Position numbers and translations under genes: made by a program. This document shows positions 15,826 through 24,390 of a DNA stretch of 41,093 nt, piece after piece; within the stretch, counting starts at the first letter, position 1, and the number at the start of each line of letters is the position of its first letter. The notes below the pieces were generated by a model that searched no databases, had not been told where the DNA came from, and was given only the letters and a program-made list of their open reading frames with translations. Source of the stretch: an uncultured Clostridia bacterium (GTDB lineage Bacteria; Bacillota; Clostridia; TANB77; CAG-508); assembly GCA_934155165.1 (NCBI GenBank), contig CAKPGS010000005.1, positions 1-41,093 on the forward strand. Direction: 5' to 3'.

Positions 15826-18250
15826 TTTCTCTTTGTAAATTTCCGTTTGTATAGTTTTTACCTTCTAATTTTTTACGAGATTTTGCAATATTTATAATAT
15901 TATTTATTTCTTCAATAGATTCATCTAAAATATCAATTCTTAAAGAAGAAACGTTAAATTCATCTGTAGAAATAGAAGTAATTTTACTGTTATAAATTGT
16001 AGTTACAGTGTCTACATTATCTGGTATAACTCTAAAATTAACGTTCATTCTGTCATTAAGATAATACTTATTATTAAAGTTGCAGATGTGTTTGCAAGCT
16101 GAATAGCATTTGTTAGAAGTTCCAAATAGACAATAGTTAATGTTCATTAAAGGTAAATTTCCATATACAATTAATTCAGAATTTGGTGTAGAATTGCATA
16201 AAGAAATTAATCCTTTTTTATCTAACTCAGGTGATAATGTAACTGTTGTAATTCCTCTTTTTTGCAATTCGTAAGCAGAATAAAAGTTATAAACATTTAA
16301 AGTATAATTGCTAACAAATTCAAAATTTTTATTATATTTTTCTGTTAGTTTTTTTATTATAGATAACCCAGAAATATTAGAAACAACAAAACCATATATA
16401 TCAAAATTAGTAATAATATTTTCTAAATTATTTGCAAATAGCTTGTTGTAATTATTTCTCATAACAGTAGGCAAATAAACATACAAATTAGCTTTAGTTG
16501 ATAAGCTTTTTATCTTATCAGAGTAACTTTTATTTATAAAGTATTTTAAAGGAATATAAAGTTTATCAATTTTTTGCAGGTTATCATAATTTTCTAAATT
16601 CAAATTATTTAATAGTAAAGCAATTTGTAGTGTTTGTATTTTTGTGTAGGGAGCGAAGTTATTGTTTACACAAGTGTTTGAATTTTTATTTTCGAAATTT
16701 CTATTAATATTTGAAATTGTAAAATCTTTTACTTTAGACAAAGCCTCTCTTTTTAGTTCATTTAAAACACTATTAGGTAAAAATAAATTATCTTCAAGTT
16801 CAATATTAAATTCACAAAATTCATAAGGTGTATTGTTTGTTTTTGAAAATTGTTTTATTATAATTTCCTTTGAAAGTCCACTGCTTTTAGCTTGAACAGG
16901 ACATTTGCTTGATGTAATATTAATATTTAAATCCTTATAAACATCTATATTAGAATTTGATTTTATACTAAGTTCAATAGGTTTATTTAAAGCAAATTTG
17001 CTATTGCAAATTAATTTTACTTTTCTGTTTTCAGAGTTTTCACTAAAGGTACTTCTAATTTCAGAAGTAATAATAGAATCAGATATTTTATATAGTTTAT
17101 CGCCAACTTTAATATTTCCTTTCATTCTACCAATAGTAACAACATCTCCACATTTGCTTTCCTTAATATTTGTATTTTTAAGCATAAGTTCAGAAATTTT
17201 ATAGCTACCTTGTTCATTTTGAGTAGCAATAGAGTCTCCAATATGTAAGTTTTCAGCACATTTAAAGGTTATTAATCCTTTTTTTGTATTATACTTTTCA
17301 ATAGTACCTAAAAACAAACCACAATTATTTTGTTTTTCTTTAAAAACAAGATTTTTGTTATAATCTTTAGATAAATGACCATTAGAAAAACCACCTCTAT
17401 TAAAAGCAAGAGCTAATAATTTTCTATCTGAATCTTCTACTACATAAGGTTCGTTTGAATATGCTAAATCTATATATTTTCTATAAATTCTAGTAACAGT
17501 TGCAACATATTCAGGAGTCTTCATTCTACCTTCAATTTTTAAAGAAGTAACACCAGCCTTTATCAAATTAGGTATAAAATCCAGGCCACATAAATCTCTG
17601 GTACTTAGTAAATAACCACTATCTAATTTGTTATTCTTTTCATCAATTAAAGAAAAAGGAAGTCTACAAGGTTGAGCACATTTTCCTCTATTACCAGAAC
17701 GACCACCAACCATACTAGAAAATAGGCATTGACCAGAATAAGAAATGCACAAAGCACCATGTATAAAAGTTTCAATCTCAACATTAGAATTTTTAGTAAT
17801 ATATTCAATTTCTTCCAAAGTAAGCTCACGAGAAAGAACAACTCTTTTAAAGCCCATATCTTGCAAAGCCAAAACACCATCTAAATTATGAGCAGTAAGT
17901 TGAGTGCTAGCATGAATAGCAATATTTGGAAAACTATTAATTAACAAATTTGCCAAACCAAGGTCTTGAACAATAATAGCATCAATACCATAATTATAAG
18001 CCATTTTGGCAACAGAAAAAGCATTCTCAAACTCATCATTCTTAATTAAAGTATTCAAAGTTAAATGAGTTTGAACACCCCTAAGCTTAGCATACTCAAT
18101 AGCACATTTTAAATCATCACCATCAAAATTAGAAGCAAAAGCACGCGCACTAAAACCACTACCAAAATAAACAGCATCAGCACCATTCTGAACAGCAGCA
18201 CGCATACAAGCCATATTACCAACAGGTGACAAAAGTTCAATTTTTTTCAT
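15821..18250 (-). CDS. U32 peptidase-family protein (RNA hydroxylation type, with C-terminal extension)
   Basis: The 809-residue protein starts at ATG 18250, after CAAGGAG; the longer frame to 18301 has no ribosome site. Residues 1-300 are the U32 core (KIELLSPVGNMACMRAAVQNGADAVYFG, ALCISYSGQCLFS, GNRGKCAQPCRLPF, TSLKIEGRMKTPEYV). The rest resembles the DUF3656-containing long form, ending with a second cysteine cluster (NYCLFG, NKCYSACKHIC). Characterised members such as TrhP and RlhA hydroxylate tRNA or 23S rRNA rather than cut proteins, so an RNA-modification role is more likely than proteolysis. Which RNA is modified cannot be read. It is transcribed alone, convergent with glgP. Confidence 0.85.
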   Translation of the reverse strand: MKKIELLSPVGNMACMRAAVQNGADAVYFGSGFSARAFASNFDGDDLKCAIEYAKLRGVQTHLTLNTLIKNDEFENAFSVAKMAYNYGIDAIIVQDLGLANLLINSFPNIAIHASTQLTAHNLDGVLALQDMGFKRVVLSRELTLEEIEYITKNSNVEIETFIHGALCISYSGQCLFSSMVGGRSGNRGKCAQPCRLPFSLIDEKNNKLDSGYLLSTRDLCGLDFIPNLIKAGVTSLKIEGRMKTPEYVATVTRIYRKYIDLAYSNEPYVVEDSDRKLLALAFNRGGFSNGHLSKDYNKNLVFKEKQNNCGLFLGTIEKYNTKKGLITFKCAENLHIGDSIATQNEQGSYKISELMLKNTNIKESKCGDVVTIGRMKGNIKVGDKLYKISDSIITSEIRSTFSENSENRKVKLICNSKFALNKPIELSIKSNSNIDVYKDLNINITSSKCPVQAKSSGLSKEIIIKQFSKTNNTPYEFCEFNIELEDNLFLPNSVLNELKREALSKVKDFTISNINRNFENKNSNTCVNNNFAPYTKIQTLQIALLLNNLNLENYDNLQKIDKLYIPLKYFINKSYSDKIKSLSTKANLYVYLPTVMRNNYNKLFANNLENIITNFDIYGFVVSNISGLSIIKKLTEKYNKNFEFVSNYTLNVYNFYSAYELQKRGITTVTLSPELDKKGLISLCNSTPNSELIVYGNLPLMNINYCLFGTSNKCYSACKHICNFNNKYYLNDRMNVNFRVIPDNVDTVTTIYNSKITSISTDEFNVSSLRIDILDESIEEINNIINIAKSRKKLEGKNYTNGNLQREI

Positions 18251-18406
18251 AAAAAACTCCTTGGCAAGAGTTACAAATAAAAAATAGATAATAACTCTCA
18301 CAAAATAATAGTATTTGTTTAATAAGAATTAAACTTTAATTATTGTAACACAAAAAAATAAAATTGCATAACATATTATATAAAAATAAAAAGGAGGTAC
18401 CTTTAA

Positions 18407-18559
18407 ATGGAAGAAAACAGAAACTGCGGATGCAATAACGGAGGACTATTAAACGGACTATTCGGAGGATGTGGATGTGGAGACGACAGCACAATACTAT
18501 TCTTTATAATAATATTCTTACTATTATTCACAAACTTCGGATGCGGATGTGGAAGATAA
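18407..18559 (+). CDS. 50-residue Cys/Gly-rich membrane microprotein
   Basis: A short gene with an excellent ribosome site (AAAAGGAGGT, spacing 8) and a strong terminator right after the stop, both good signs of translation. The product begins MEENRNCGCNNGG, continues with a second cysteine patch (GGCGCGDD), one hydrophobic helix (about residues 29-43, ILFFIIIFLLLF) and ends FGCGCGR. Three CGC motifs bracket the membrane segment. I know small Gly-rich single-helix proteins of this general shape (YjcZ-like) among sporulation-associated proteins of Bacilli, but the similarity is in style, not a firm assignment. Sporulation genes follow 0.4 kb downstream. Function unknown. Confidence 0.75.
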   Translation: MEENRNCGCNNGGLLNGLFGGCGCGDDSTILFFIIIFLLLFTNFGCGCGR

Positions 18560-18597
18560 AATGTAACTTTGGGTCTGTCCCAAAGTTACATTTTTTG
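18559..18597 (+). terminator. Strong terminator after the microprotein gene
   Basis: Fifteen-base-pair perfect stem (18559-18573 with 18579-18593), 5-base loop, then TTTT. It begins in the stop codon. Confidence 0.9.
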
Positions 18598-18677
18598 CTC
18601 TTTTTGGGACAGGTTTGCATTATTTTTCTGTATATTTTTTGTGTGCTTTTGAAAGAATATTTCTAGGAGATGATTTG

Positions 18678-18920
18678 TTGAAGGTTTCTTGTATTAAGTA
18701 TGCAAAAGATTTAGAAAGCTTTAGGGTTTTAGAGAACTTTGGTGCTAAAGTGGTTAAATTAGAAAATCCTGAAGATGTTGATAGTGAGATTAAAAATTTG
18801 TATAGCAATAATTACAAAACAATTATTCTAAGCAATGAAATTGCTAGTTTTTCTGAGGATATTATAAAAAAATATAATTCTACTGAAAATATAAGTATAA
18901 TAATTGCTCCTAAAAAATAG
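18678..18920 (+). CDS. Small protein resembling the V/A-type ATPase subunit F fold
   Basis: An 80-residue product if translation starts at TTG 18678, which lies 7 bases after AGGAGA; the in-frame sequence further upstream has no ribosome site and overlaps the terminator region. The pattern (a short strand, then SFRVLENFGAKVVKLENPED, then YKTIILSNEIASFSEDII, then ISIIIAPKK) looks like the small alpha/beta subunit F of V/A-type ATPases, but no other ATPase subunit is nearby, so it is not simply part of an atp operon. It may be a stand-alone relative with another role. It lies 22 bases before yyaC and is probably cotranscribed. Confidence 0.6.
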   Translation: MKVSCIKYAKDLESFRVLENFGAKVVKLENPEDVDSEIKNLYSNNYKTIILSNEIASFSEDIIKKYNSTENISIIIAPKK

Positions 18921-18942
18921 TATATTTGTAAGAGGAGTGATT

Positions 18943-19473
18943 ATGGAATTAAGTAAAAGTGTTATAGAAATTATGCAGAAAAATAATTATCTAAAAAAAG
19001 AAATTTATTTTATTTGCGTTGGTACTGATAAAGTTGTGGGAGATGCAGTAGGTCCTTTAGTTGGAAGTAACTTAAAGAAATATATTGATAAAAATAATAT
19101 TAGAAATATAAAGGTTATAGGAGATTTGGACAATCCATTAACTAACAGCAATATAAAAAAGGTTAAAAATTTAAAGGGCATAAAAATTCTTATAGATTCA
19201 GCCATTTCTGATTCATATAATGTTGGAGATATTATTGTAGAAGAAAAATCAAATAAATTGAGTAGTGCATTTTTTGAGGAGAAGAATATTAACTATGATA
19301 TTTCTATTAAAGCTGTAGTTATAAAAAATAATTTTAATAGTACCTTAAATTTAATAAGATTACAAAATGTAAGCATAAAAACAATAATAAAAATGTCTGA
19401 AAAACTAACTAAAGAAATGTTCAAAGTAATAGATGAAAATTGTATAAACTTACCTAAAGTGGAAAAAATTTAA
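18943..19473 (+). CDS. yyaC: Sporulation protein YyaC (DUF1256, germination-protease-like fold)
   Basis: A 176-residue protein of the DUF1256 family, named for B. subtilis YyaC and found in spore formers. The diagnostic segments are FICVGTDKVVGDAVGPLVGS, then VIGDLDNPLTNSNI, and KILIDSAISDSYNVGDIIVE; the fold is related to the hydrogenase-maturation/germination protease group. Its substrate is unknown. Translation starts at ATG 18943 behind AAGAGGAG rather than at the upstream TTG. It is flanked by two small genes at gaps of 22 and 24 bases, making a likely three-gene operon. Confidence 0.8.
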   Translation: MELSKSVIEIMQKNNYLKKEIYFICVGTDKVVGDAVGPLVGSNLKKYIDKNNIRNIKVIGDLDNPLTNSNIKKVKNLKGIKILIDSAISDSYNVGDIIVEEKSNKLSSAFFEEKNINYDISIKAVVIKNNFNSTLNLIRLQNVSIKTIIKMSEKLTKEMFKVIDENCINLPKVEKI

Positions 19474-19497
19474 GTATAAAATTTTAGGAGGTTTTAT

Positions 19498-19797
19498 ATG
19501 GAAGGTTTAAAAAATATAATAGTGGTTAAAAACATACCTTCAAACATTGTTGAAGAGGCTTTTATTATTGTTAAAGAAAATTTAAAAATAGAAAAATTAG
19601 ATATAAATAAAAAAAGTGAAAACAAGCTTATAGTAAAAGAAGCGGAGGACATAATTAAAAGTTGTGAAGATATTATAGAAAAAAGTGAAGAAGATAATAA
19701 AATACAAAAAATAGAAAAAAAGTATAAAAGATTAAAAATGTTTACAGGAATATTAGGATTTTTAGCTATTTTAGGAACATTTATAAATTTCTTTTAG
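19498..19797 (+). CDS. Small tail-anchored protein, unknown
   Basis: A 99-residue protein with a cytoplasmic, lysine/glutamate-rich region that is probably coiled-coil (about residues 45-80) and one C-terminal hydrophobic segment (about 82-99). The first 45 residues contain an IIVVKNIPSNIVEEAFIIVK segment that may form a small alpha/beta unit. AGGAGG precedes the ATG by 7 bases. It follows yyaC by 24 bases, so a sporulation role is possible by context. I do not recognise the family. Confidence 0.7.
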   Translation: MEGLKNIIVVKNIPSNIVEEAFIIVKENLKIEKLDINKKSENKLIVKEAEDIIKSCEDIIEKSEEDNKIQKIEKKYKRLKMFTGILGFLAILGTFINFF

Positions 19798-19855
19798 TCA
19801 TAAAATTTTCATTTACGCATATAGTTTAGAAAAACACTAAGGAAGAGGTGTGTAA

Positions 19856-20722
19856 ATGGAAAGAATAATGAATTCAGATGAAAGAATACGAAGAGCGGAA
19901 GAAATTTATAATAGAAGAAGAAATCAAAATTTAGGTTCATCATATAGAAATACGCATATATATGGCAGAGAAAGAAAGCGTAATAGACCATTAAGAAAAT
20001 TAATAATGCAAATAACATTTTGTGTAATTATTTATGTGTCGATTCTTGTAATAAAAAATAGTAATTATATTTTTACTCAAGAGTTCTTAAATAGTGTAAA
20101 AAGTGTTTTGAATTATGATGTGGAGTTAGAAAAGTACTACAATAAGGCAAGAGATTTTTTTAATTCTCAAGAAGAAAATAAAAATATAGAGGAAGAAAGT
20201 ACACCAACAACAAAAGAAGAAAATCAAATAAATACTCAAGAAACGGAAAATATAGGTGGAGCTAATGAGGATAAACAAGCAGAAGAAGTGCAGAATTTAT
20301 CTCAAATGGAAATTGATGCCAATAATATAAAAGGTACATATAATTTAATAAAGCCTTTGGAAGGTACAATAACTTCAAGATTTGGACAAAGAGATCCAAC
20401 AACACCAACTGTGCCAAAAAATCATACAGGAATAGATATAGCTGCAAATACAGGAACAGATATAATTGCAGCATTAGATGGTGTAGTTGAATTAGCATCA
20501 AATGAAGGAGATTATGGAAAACATTTAAAAATAAAAAAAGATGATGTAACACTAGTATATGCTCATTGTAGTGAACTACTTAAAAATCAAGGAGATACAG
20601 TAAAACAAGGCGAAGTAATAGCTAAAGTAGGATCAACAGGAAACGCGACTGGTCCTCATCTTCATTTTGAAATACGAAAAGAAGATAGATTTGTAAATCC
20701 AGATTTGGTTCTTCAATTTTAA
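19856..20722 (+). CDS. SpoIVFA-like M23 protein with N-terminal membrane segment
   Basis: A 288-residue protein: cytoplasmic basic region, one membrane helix (about residues 50-66), a low-complexity linker rich in Glu/Thr/Asn, and a C-terminal M23/LytM domain (about 165-288). It sits directly upstream of an M50 protease of SpoIVFB type, the arrangement of the spoIVF operon, in which SpoIVFA holds and regulates SpoIVFB during processing of pro-sigma-K. The M23 metal ligands look present (HTGIDIA and HLHFE), so this one may also be an active endopeptidase. Other M23 proteins of sporulation (SpoIIQ-type) are an alternative. The start follows GAAGAGGTG. Confidence 0.75.
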   Translation: MERIMNSDERIRRAEEIYNRRRNQNLGSSYRNTHIYGRERKRNRPLRKLIMQITFCVIIYVSILVIKNSNYIFTQEFLNSVKSVLNYDVELEKYYNKARDFFNSQEENKNIEEESTPTTKEENQINTQETENIGGANEDKQAEEVQNLSQMEIDANNIKGTYNLIKPLEGTITSRFGQRDPTTPTVPKNHTGIDIAANTGTDIIAALDGVVELASNEGDYGKHLKIKKDDVTLVYAHCSELLKNQGDTVKQGEVIAKVGSTGNATGPHLHFEIRKEDRFVNPDLVLQF

Positions 20723-20782
20723 TTCATAGAATTCTCTATAAAATAATATAATTTATAAAAATAAAAAGGGAATGGAGAATTT

Positions 20783-21430
20783 ATGGAATTAAAAATAGAT
20801 TTAAAAATAATCTTATTCGCCTTAATTTTTTACTTTACAGGGCAAATAGAAATATATTGTTTGTGTTTATTGTTTGCATTGATTCATGAGTTAGGTCATG
20901 TTATTGTGGCACACTTTCTAGGTTATAGGTTACTAAAGTTTAAAGTTATGCCATTAGGATTTTCTATATTTTTGCAAACAAATATAGAAGATTACAATAA
21001 AAAAATAGAAAAGGGAAATATGTATGTTTTAAAAAATTTAATAATTTCAATGGCAGGACCAATAACAAATATAATTATATTTTTAGTAACATTTTTTTTA
21101 CCAATAGAATTAATGTTAAAAGAAAAAATAATATATATAAATGCAATAATAGCAATATTTAATTTAATACCAATGTACCCATTAGATGGAAGTAAAATAC
21201 TGCAAAATGCATTAAAATTATTTTGTAGTAACAAGGAATCATATAAATACACAAATATAGTTGCAAATGCAACATTAATTATATTCACAATACTCTGTAG
21301 TGTATTTATTTTATATGCCAAAAATATAGCAATAGTAGCAATATTAATATACTTATGGTACATAAATATAAAAGAAAATGAAAGGCAAGAAATAAGAGTT
21401 CAAATTTTAGAAAAAATAAAAACAATATAA
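20783..21430 (+). CDS. spoIVFB: SpoIVFB-type intramembrane metalloprotease (M50)
   Basis: A 215-residue polytopic membrane protein with the zinc motif HELGH (residues 35-39) in an early membrane helix and the distal IPMYPLDGSKIL motif that supplies the third ligand, both typical of site-2-type proteases. Size and lack of a PDZ domain fit SpoIVFB rather than RseP. In B. subtilis this protease releases sigma-K from its pro-form in the mother cell during sporulation. The SpoIVFA-like gene ends 60 bases upstream, which supports the assignment. The C-terminal CBS domain of B. subtilis SpoIVFB is absent here, so regulation may differ. Confidence 0.8.
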   Translation: MELKIDLKIILFALIFYFTGQIEIYCLCLLFALIHELGHVIVAHFLGYRLLKFKVMPLGFSIFLQTNIEDYNKKIEKGNMYVLKNLIISMAGPITNIIIFLVTFFLPIELMLKEKIIYINAIIAIFNLIPMYPLDGSKILQNALKLFCSNKESYKYTNIVANATLIIFTILCSVFILYAKNIAIVAILIYLWYINIKENERQEIRVQILEKIKTI

Positions 21431-21436
21431 ACTTGC

Positions 21437-21480
21437 AAAACCAGCTATATTATATTAAAATATAGTTGGTTTTTATTTTA
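21437..21480 (+). terminator. Terminator after spoIVFB
   Basis: Fourteen-base-pair stem with one G-U pair (21437-21450 with 21461-21474), loop of about 10 bases, followed by a U-rich stretch. Confidence 0.65.
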
Positions 21481-21494
21481 TAGGAGAGATACAA

Positions 21495-21962
21495 ATGAAT
21501 ATAAAAAACGAAAAAGGAATAACTTTAACATCACTTGTGCTAACTGTGGTATTAATTTTTATAATTGGTGGAATGATGGGATATTATTCTACAAGTGGGT
21601 TAGATATGCAAAAAATAAATGGAATGTATAGCGATATAGAGCAAATTCAAACTGAAGTAGATACATATTATTTAAAAAATAACGAATTACCTATATTAAG
21701 TTTTAATATCAATTTTGTTAACTCTGCAAATCCAAATGATAGCTTAGAATATTCTGTTATAGATTTAGCTAAGTTAGGAAATTTAAGACTTAATTATGGA
21801 AAAGAATTTGAAAATATAAAATCAAGTAATCAATTAGGAGATTACACAGATGTATATATAATTAACAAACAAAGTCAAACAATATATTATTTAAAAGGAA
21901 TAGAATTCGAAGGCAAAACTTATTATACAAAACCATTAGAATATAACGAAATACAAGATTAG
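21495..21962 (+). CDS. Pilin-like secreted protein (KGITLTSL N-terminus)
   Basis: A 155-residue protein whose N-terminus, NEKGITLTSLVLTVVLIFIIGG, is written here as the pieces NEKG and ITLTSLVLTVV: a short charged leader, a glycine before the cut site and a hydrophobic helix, as in type IV prepilins. The usual glutamate at position 5 of the mature protein is replaced by serine. The remaining 120 residues have a helix (MQKINGMYSDIEQIQTEV) and a small beta-rich tail, resembling a minor pseudopilin. Start after TAGGAGAG. It ends 12 bases before hisS, so they are probably cotranscribed, an odd pairing. No pilus assembly genes are in the window. Confidence 0.65.
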   Translation: MNIKNEKGITLTSLVLTVVLIFIIGGMMGYYSTSGLDMQKINGMYSDIEQIQTEVDTYYLKNNELPILSFNINFVNSANPNDSLEYSVIDLAKLGNLRLNYGKEFENIKSSNQLGDYTDVYIINKQSQTIYYLKGIEFEGKTYYTKPLEYNEIQD

Positions 21963-21974
21963 AAGGAGAAAATT

Positions 21975-23288
21975 ATGGAAAACAGAGTTGAACCACGTAC
22001 ACTAGCTGGTTTTATGGAATTATTGCCAGAAAAGCAAATTGAATTTAATAGAATGAAAGACATAATAAGAAAAAATTATGAAAAATATGGATTTTTACCA
22101 CTAAATACACCTAATGTAGAACTTGCAGAAGTTCTTTTAGTAAAAGCAGGTGGAGAAACAGAAAAGCAAATTTACGAGTTTCAAAAAGGAGATAAAAATT
22201 TAGCTTTAAGATTTGATTTAACAGTTCCACTAGCGAAATATGTAGCAAAAAACATGGGGAATTTAACATTTCCATTTAAAAGATATCAAATTGGAAAAGT
22301 ATATAGAGGAGAAAGAGCACAAAGAGGAAGATTTCGTGAATTTTATCAATGCGATATAGACGTAATTGGAGATGAAACTCTAAATATTATGCACGAAGCG
22401 GAATTACCAAGTGTTATATACAATATATTTAAAGAACTAGATTTTGGAGATTTTGAAATAAATATAAACAACAGAAAAATATTAAGTGGGTTATTTGAAG
22501 AATTAGATTTATCTGAAAAAACAGTAGAAATAATGAGAACAATAGATAAAATAGATAAAATAGGAAAAGAAAATGTTATAAAAGAGTTTGAAGATTTAGG
22601 AATAGAAAGTAGCAAAATAGAAACAATTATTAATTTTATAACATACGAGGGAACTAATTCAGAAAAATTAGAGATGCTAAATAGCTTAAATTACAGTAGT
22701 GAAATCTACAAAAATGGAGTGCAAGAACTTAATAAAGTTGTAGAAAATATTTATATACTAGGTGTTCCAGAAAACAATTTGAAAGTAAATTTAACAATTT
22801 CAAGAGGATTAGATTATTATACAGGAACAGTATATGAAACCTTCTTAAAAAATCACAGAGAAATAGGAAGTATATGTTCAGGAGGAAGATACGAAAACTT
22901 AGCAGATTTTTATACAAATAAAAAATTACCTGGAGTTGGAATTTCTATTGGATTAACACGTTTATTTGACCAATTAGATAATTTAGGACTATTAAAATAT
23001 GAAGAAAAATCTATAACAAAAGTTTTAGTTGTTTCTATGGATGAAGATGTAAGTAAATGTTTTGAAATAGCTACAATATTAAGAAATAACAACATAAATA
23101 CAGAAGTATATTTAGAAAACAAAAAAATAAAAGCAAAATTCAAATATGCAGATAAACTAAAAATTCCATATGTGATTGTAATAGGAGAAGAAGAAATAAA
23201 AAATAATGTTGTAACCTTAAAGAATATGATAACAGGGGAGCAAAATACAATAAAAATAGAAGAAGTTATAGAAAAGATAAAAGCCTAG
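21975..23288 (+). CDS. hisS: Histidyl-tRNA synthetase
   Basis: This class II synthetase charges tRNA-His. At 437 residues it is full length: catalytic domain with motif 2 (RGERAQRGRFREFYQCD), the histidine-specific segments GLDYYTGTVYE and CSGGRYENL, motif 3 (GVGISIGLTRLF), and a C-terminal anticodon-binding domain (about 345-437). A start at MENRVEPRTLAGFMELLP and an intact anticodon domain argue for HisS rather than the regulatory paralogue HisZ; no histidine-biosynthesis genes are nearby. AAGGAG precedes the ATG. The terminator begins within the last codons. Confidence 0.93.
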   Translation: MENRVEPRTLAGFMELLPEKQIEFNRMKDIIRKNYEKYGFLPLNTPNVELAEVLLVKAGGETEKQIYEFQKGDKNLALRFDLTVPLAKYVAKNMGNLTFPFKRYQIGKVYRGERAQRGRFREFYQCDIDVIGDETLNIMHEAELPSVIYNIFKELDFGDFEININNRKILSGLFEELDLSEKTVEIMRTIDKIDKIGKENVIKEFEDLGIESSKIETIINFITYEGTNSEKLEMLNSLNYSSEIYKNGVQELNKVVENIYILGVPENNLKVNLTISRGLDYYTGTVYETFLKNHREIGSICSGGRYENLADFYTNKKLPGVGISIGLTRLFDQLDNLGLLKYEEKSITKVLVVSMDEDVSKCFEIATILRNNNINTEVYLENKKIKAKFKYADKLKIPYVIVIGEEEIKNNVVTLKNMITGEQNTIKIEEVIEKIKA

Positions 23289-23313
23289 GGAGAAAAAATC
23301 TCCCTAGGCTTTT
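23279..23313 (+). terminator. Bidirectional terminator overlapping the hisS stop
   Basis: Fifteen-base-pair perfect stem (23279-23293 with 23299-23313) around AAAAA. It contains the hisS stop (23286-23288) and touches the stop of the converging small gene at 23312. Confidence 0.85.
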
Positions 23314-23569
23314 AAATGTAAAATAAACTTCCTATTAATTTTAAGATAGTGTTAAAAATAAAGTTGAAGTTTAAAATTAGACAGATGCAAAATGAAGAAG
23401 AAGATAATAGGAATAACATAAAAACAATTTCCTGAAATTTTCCTACATATTTCTTCTGACAATTTTCATCTTTTTTCTTGTACAAGTATTTCTCATATGC
23501 TGAGAAAATAAAAAAGAGTACAACTGCAAGTAACAGGGAAATTATTCCCACTACTAATGATATCCGCAT
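23312..23569 (-). CDS. Small two-helix membrane protein, unknown
   Basis: An 85-residue product with two hydrophobic segments (about residues 4-22 and 46-85, the latter long enough for one or two passes) joined by a lysine-rich cytoplasmic loop (YEKYLYKKKDENCQKKY). AGGAGGT lies 8 bases before the ATG at 23569, a strong sign that the gene is real. It diverges from the response regulator gene and converges with hisS, with which it shares a terminator. Family not recognised. Confidence 0.65.
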   Translation of the reverse strand: MRISLVVGIISLLLAVVLFFIFSAYEKYLYKKKDENCQKKYVGKFQEIVFMLFLLSSSSFCICLILNFNFIFNTILKLIGSLFYI

Positions 23570-23718
23570 AAGCAGTACCTCCTAAAAAATTGATAAAAAG
23601 ATTATATCATATTTTACATAAAATAACAACAAAATTCACAAATAAAACACAAAACCTATTTATAATTTATAATATTTGTGATATAAATAGTATAATTTAA
23701 GGAAAAGTAGGTAGAAGT

Positions 23719-24390
23719 ATGAGTAATATTTTAGTAGTTGATGATGAATCTAGAATGAGAAAACTAATTAAAGATTTTCTTACAAAAGATAACTATAATG
23801 TGCTAGAAGCAGAAGATGGAGAAAAAGCATTAGAAATATTTGAAAATGAAAGAGAGAAAATAGATTTAATTATATTAGATGTTATGATGCCAAAACAAGA
23901 TGGGTGGTCTGTACTTAGAAAAATAAGACAAAGCTCACAAGTACCAGTAATAATGCTAACAGCTAGAGGAGAAGAACAAGACGAATTATTTGGTTTTGAA
24001 TTAGGTGCTGATGAATATATATCAAAACCATTTAGTCCCAAAATATTAGTTGCTAGAGTAGAGGCAATACTAAAAAGAACAATTCAAACAGAAAACGTAA
24101 ATAAAGACTTTGGTGGAATTATAATAGATGAACAAGGAAGAACTGTTACAGTAGATGGAAAAAATATTGAAATGAGCCTAAGAGAATATGAATTGCTAAA
24201 ATATTTAGTAGATAATGAAAATATAGCACTATCAAGAGATAAAATACTTAATAACGTATGGAACTACGATTATTATGGAGATTCAAGAACTATAGATAGC
24301 CATATAAAGAAAATAAGACATAAGCTAGGAAAACGAGGAAAATATATAAAAACAATGAGAGGAATAGGTTATAAATTTGAAGTTAAATAG
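23719..24390 (+). CDS. OmpR/PhoB-family response regulator
   Basis: A 223-residue transcription factor of a two-component system. The receiver domain (1-120) has the acidic pair in VVDDES, phospho-acceptor Asp54 in LIILDVMMP, the switch threonine in MLTARG and the lysine in SKPFSP. The C-terminal winged helix (about 130-223) carries SLREYELLKYL and the recognition region RTIDSHIKKIRHKLG. The kinase gene overlaps its 3' end by 14 bases. No nearby gene reveals the regulon. Confidence 0.93.
   Translation: MSNILVVDDESRMRKLIKDFLTKDNYNVLEAEDGEKALEIFENEREKIDLIILDVMMPKQDGWSVLRKIRQSSQVPVIMLTARGEEQDELFGFELGADEYISKPFSPKILVARVEAILKRTIQTENVNKDFGGIIIDEQGRTVTVDGKNIEMSLREYELLKYLVDNENIALSRDKILNNVWNYDYYGDSRTIDSHIKKIRHKLGKRGKYIKTMRGIGYKFEVK

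Noticed and set aside
16645..16665. TGTAGGGAGCG inside the U32 gene as another REP copy
   Set aside because: Only the first seven bases match. There is no matching right arm, and it is ordinary coding sequence.
18469..18666. 65-codon plus-strand frame overlapping the Cys-rich microprotein
   Set aside because: It is out of frame with a gene that has a far better ribosome site, runs through a strong terminator and has no start signal.
21975..23288. HisZ, the regulatory paralogue, instead of HisS
   Set aside because: The product has the C-terminal anticodon-binding domain and intact catalytic motifs, and no his biosynthesis genes are near.
24377..24390. Regulator/kinase overlap as an assembly error
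   Set aside because: Overlaps of this size with a TTG start are normal in two-component operons, and both proteins are complete.
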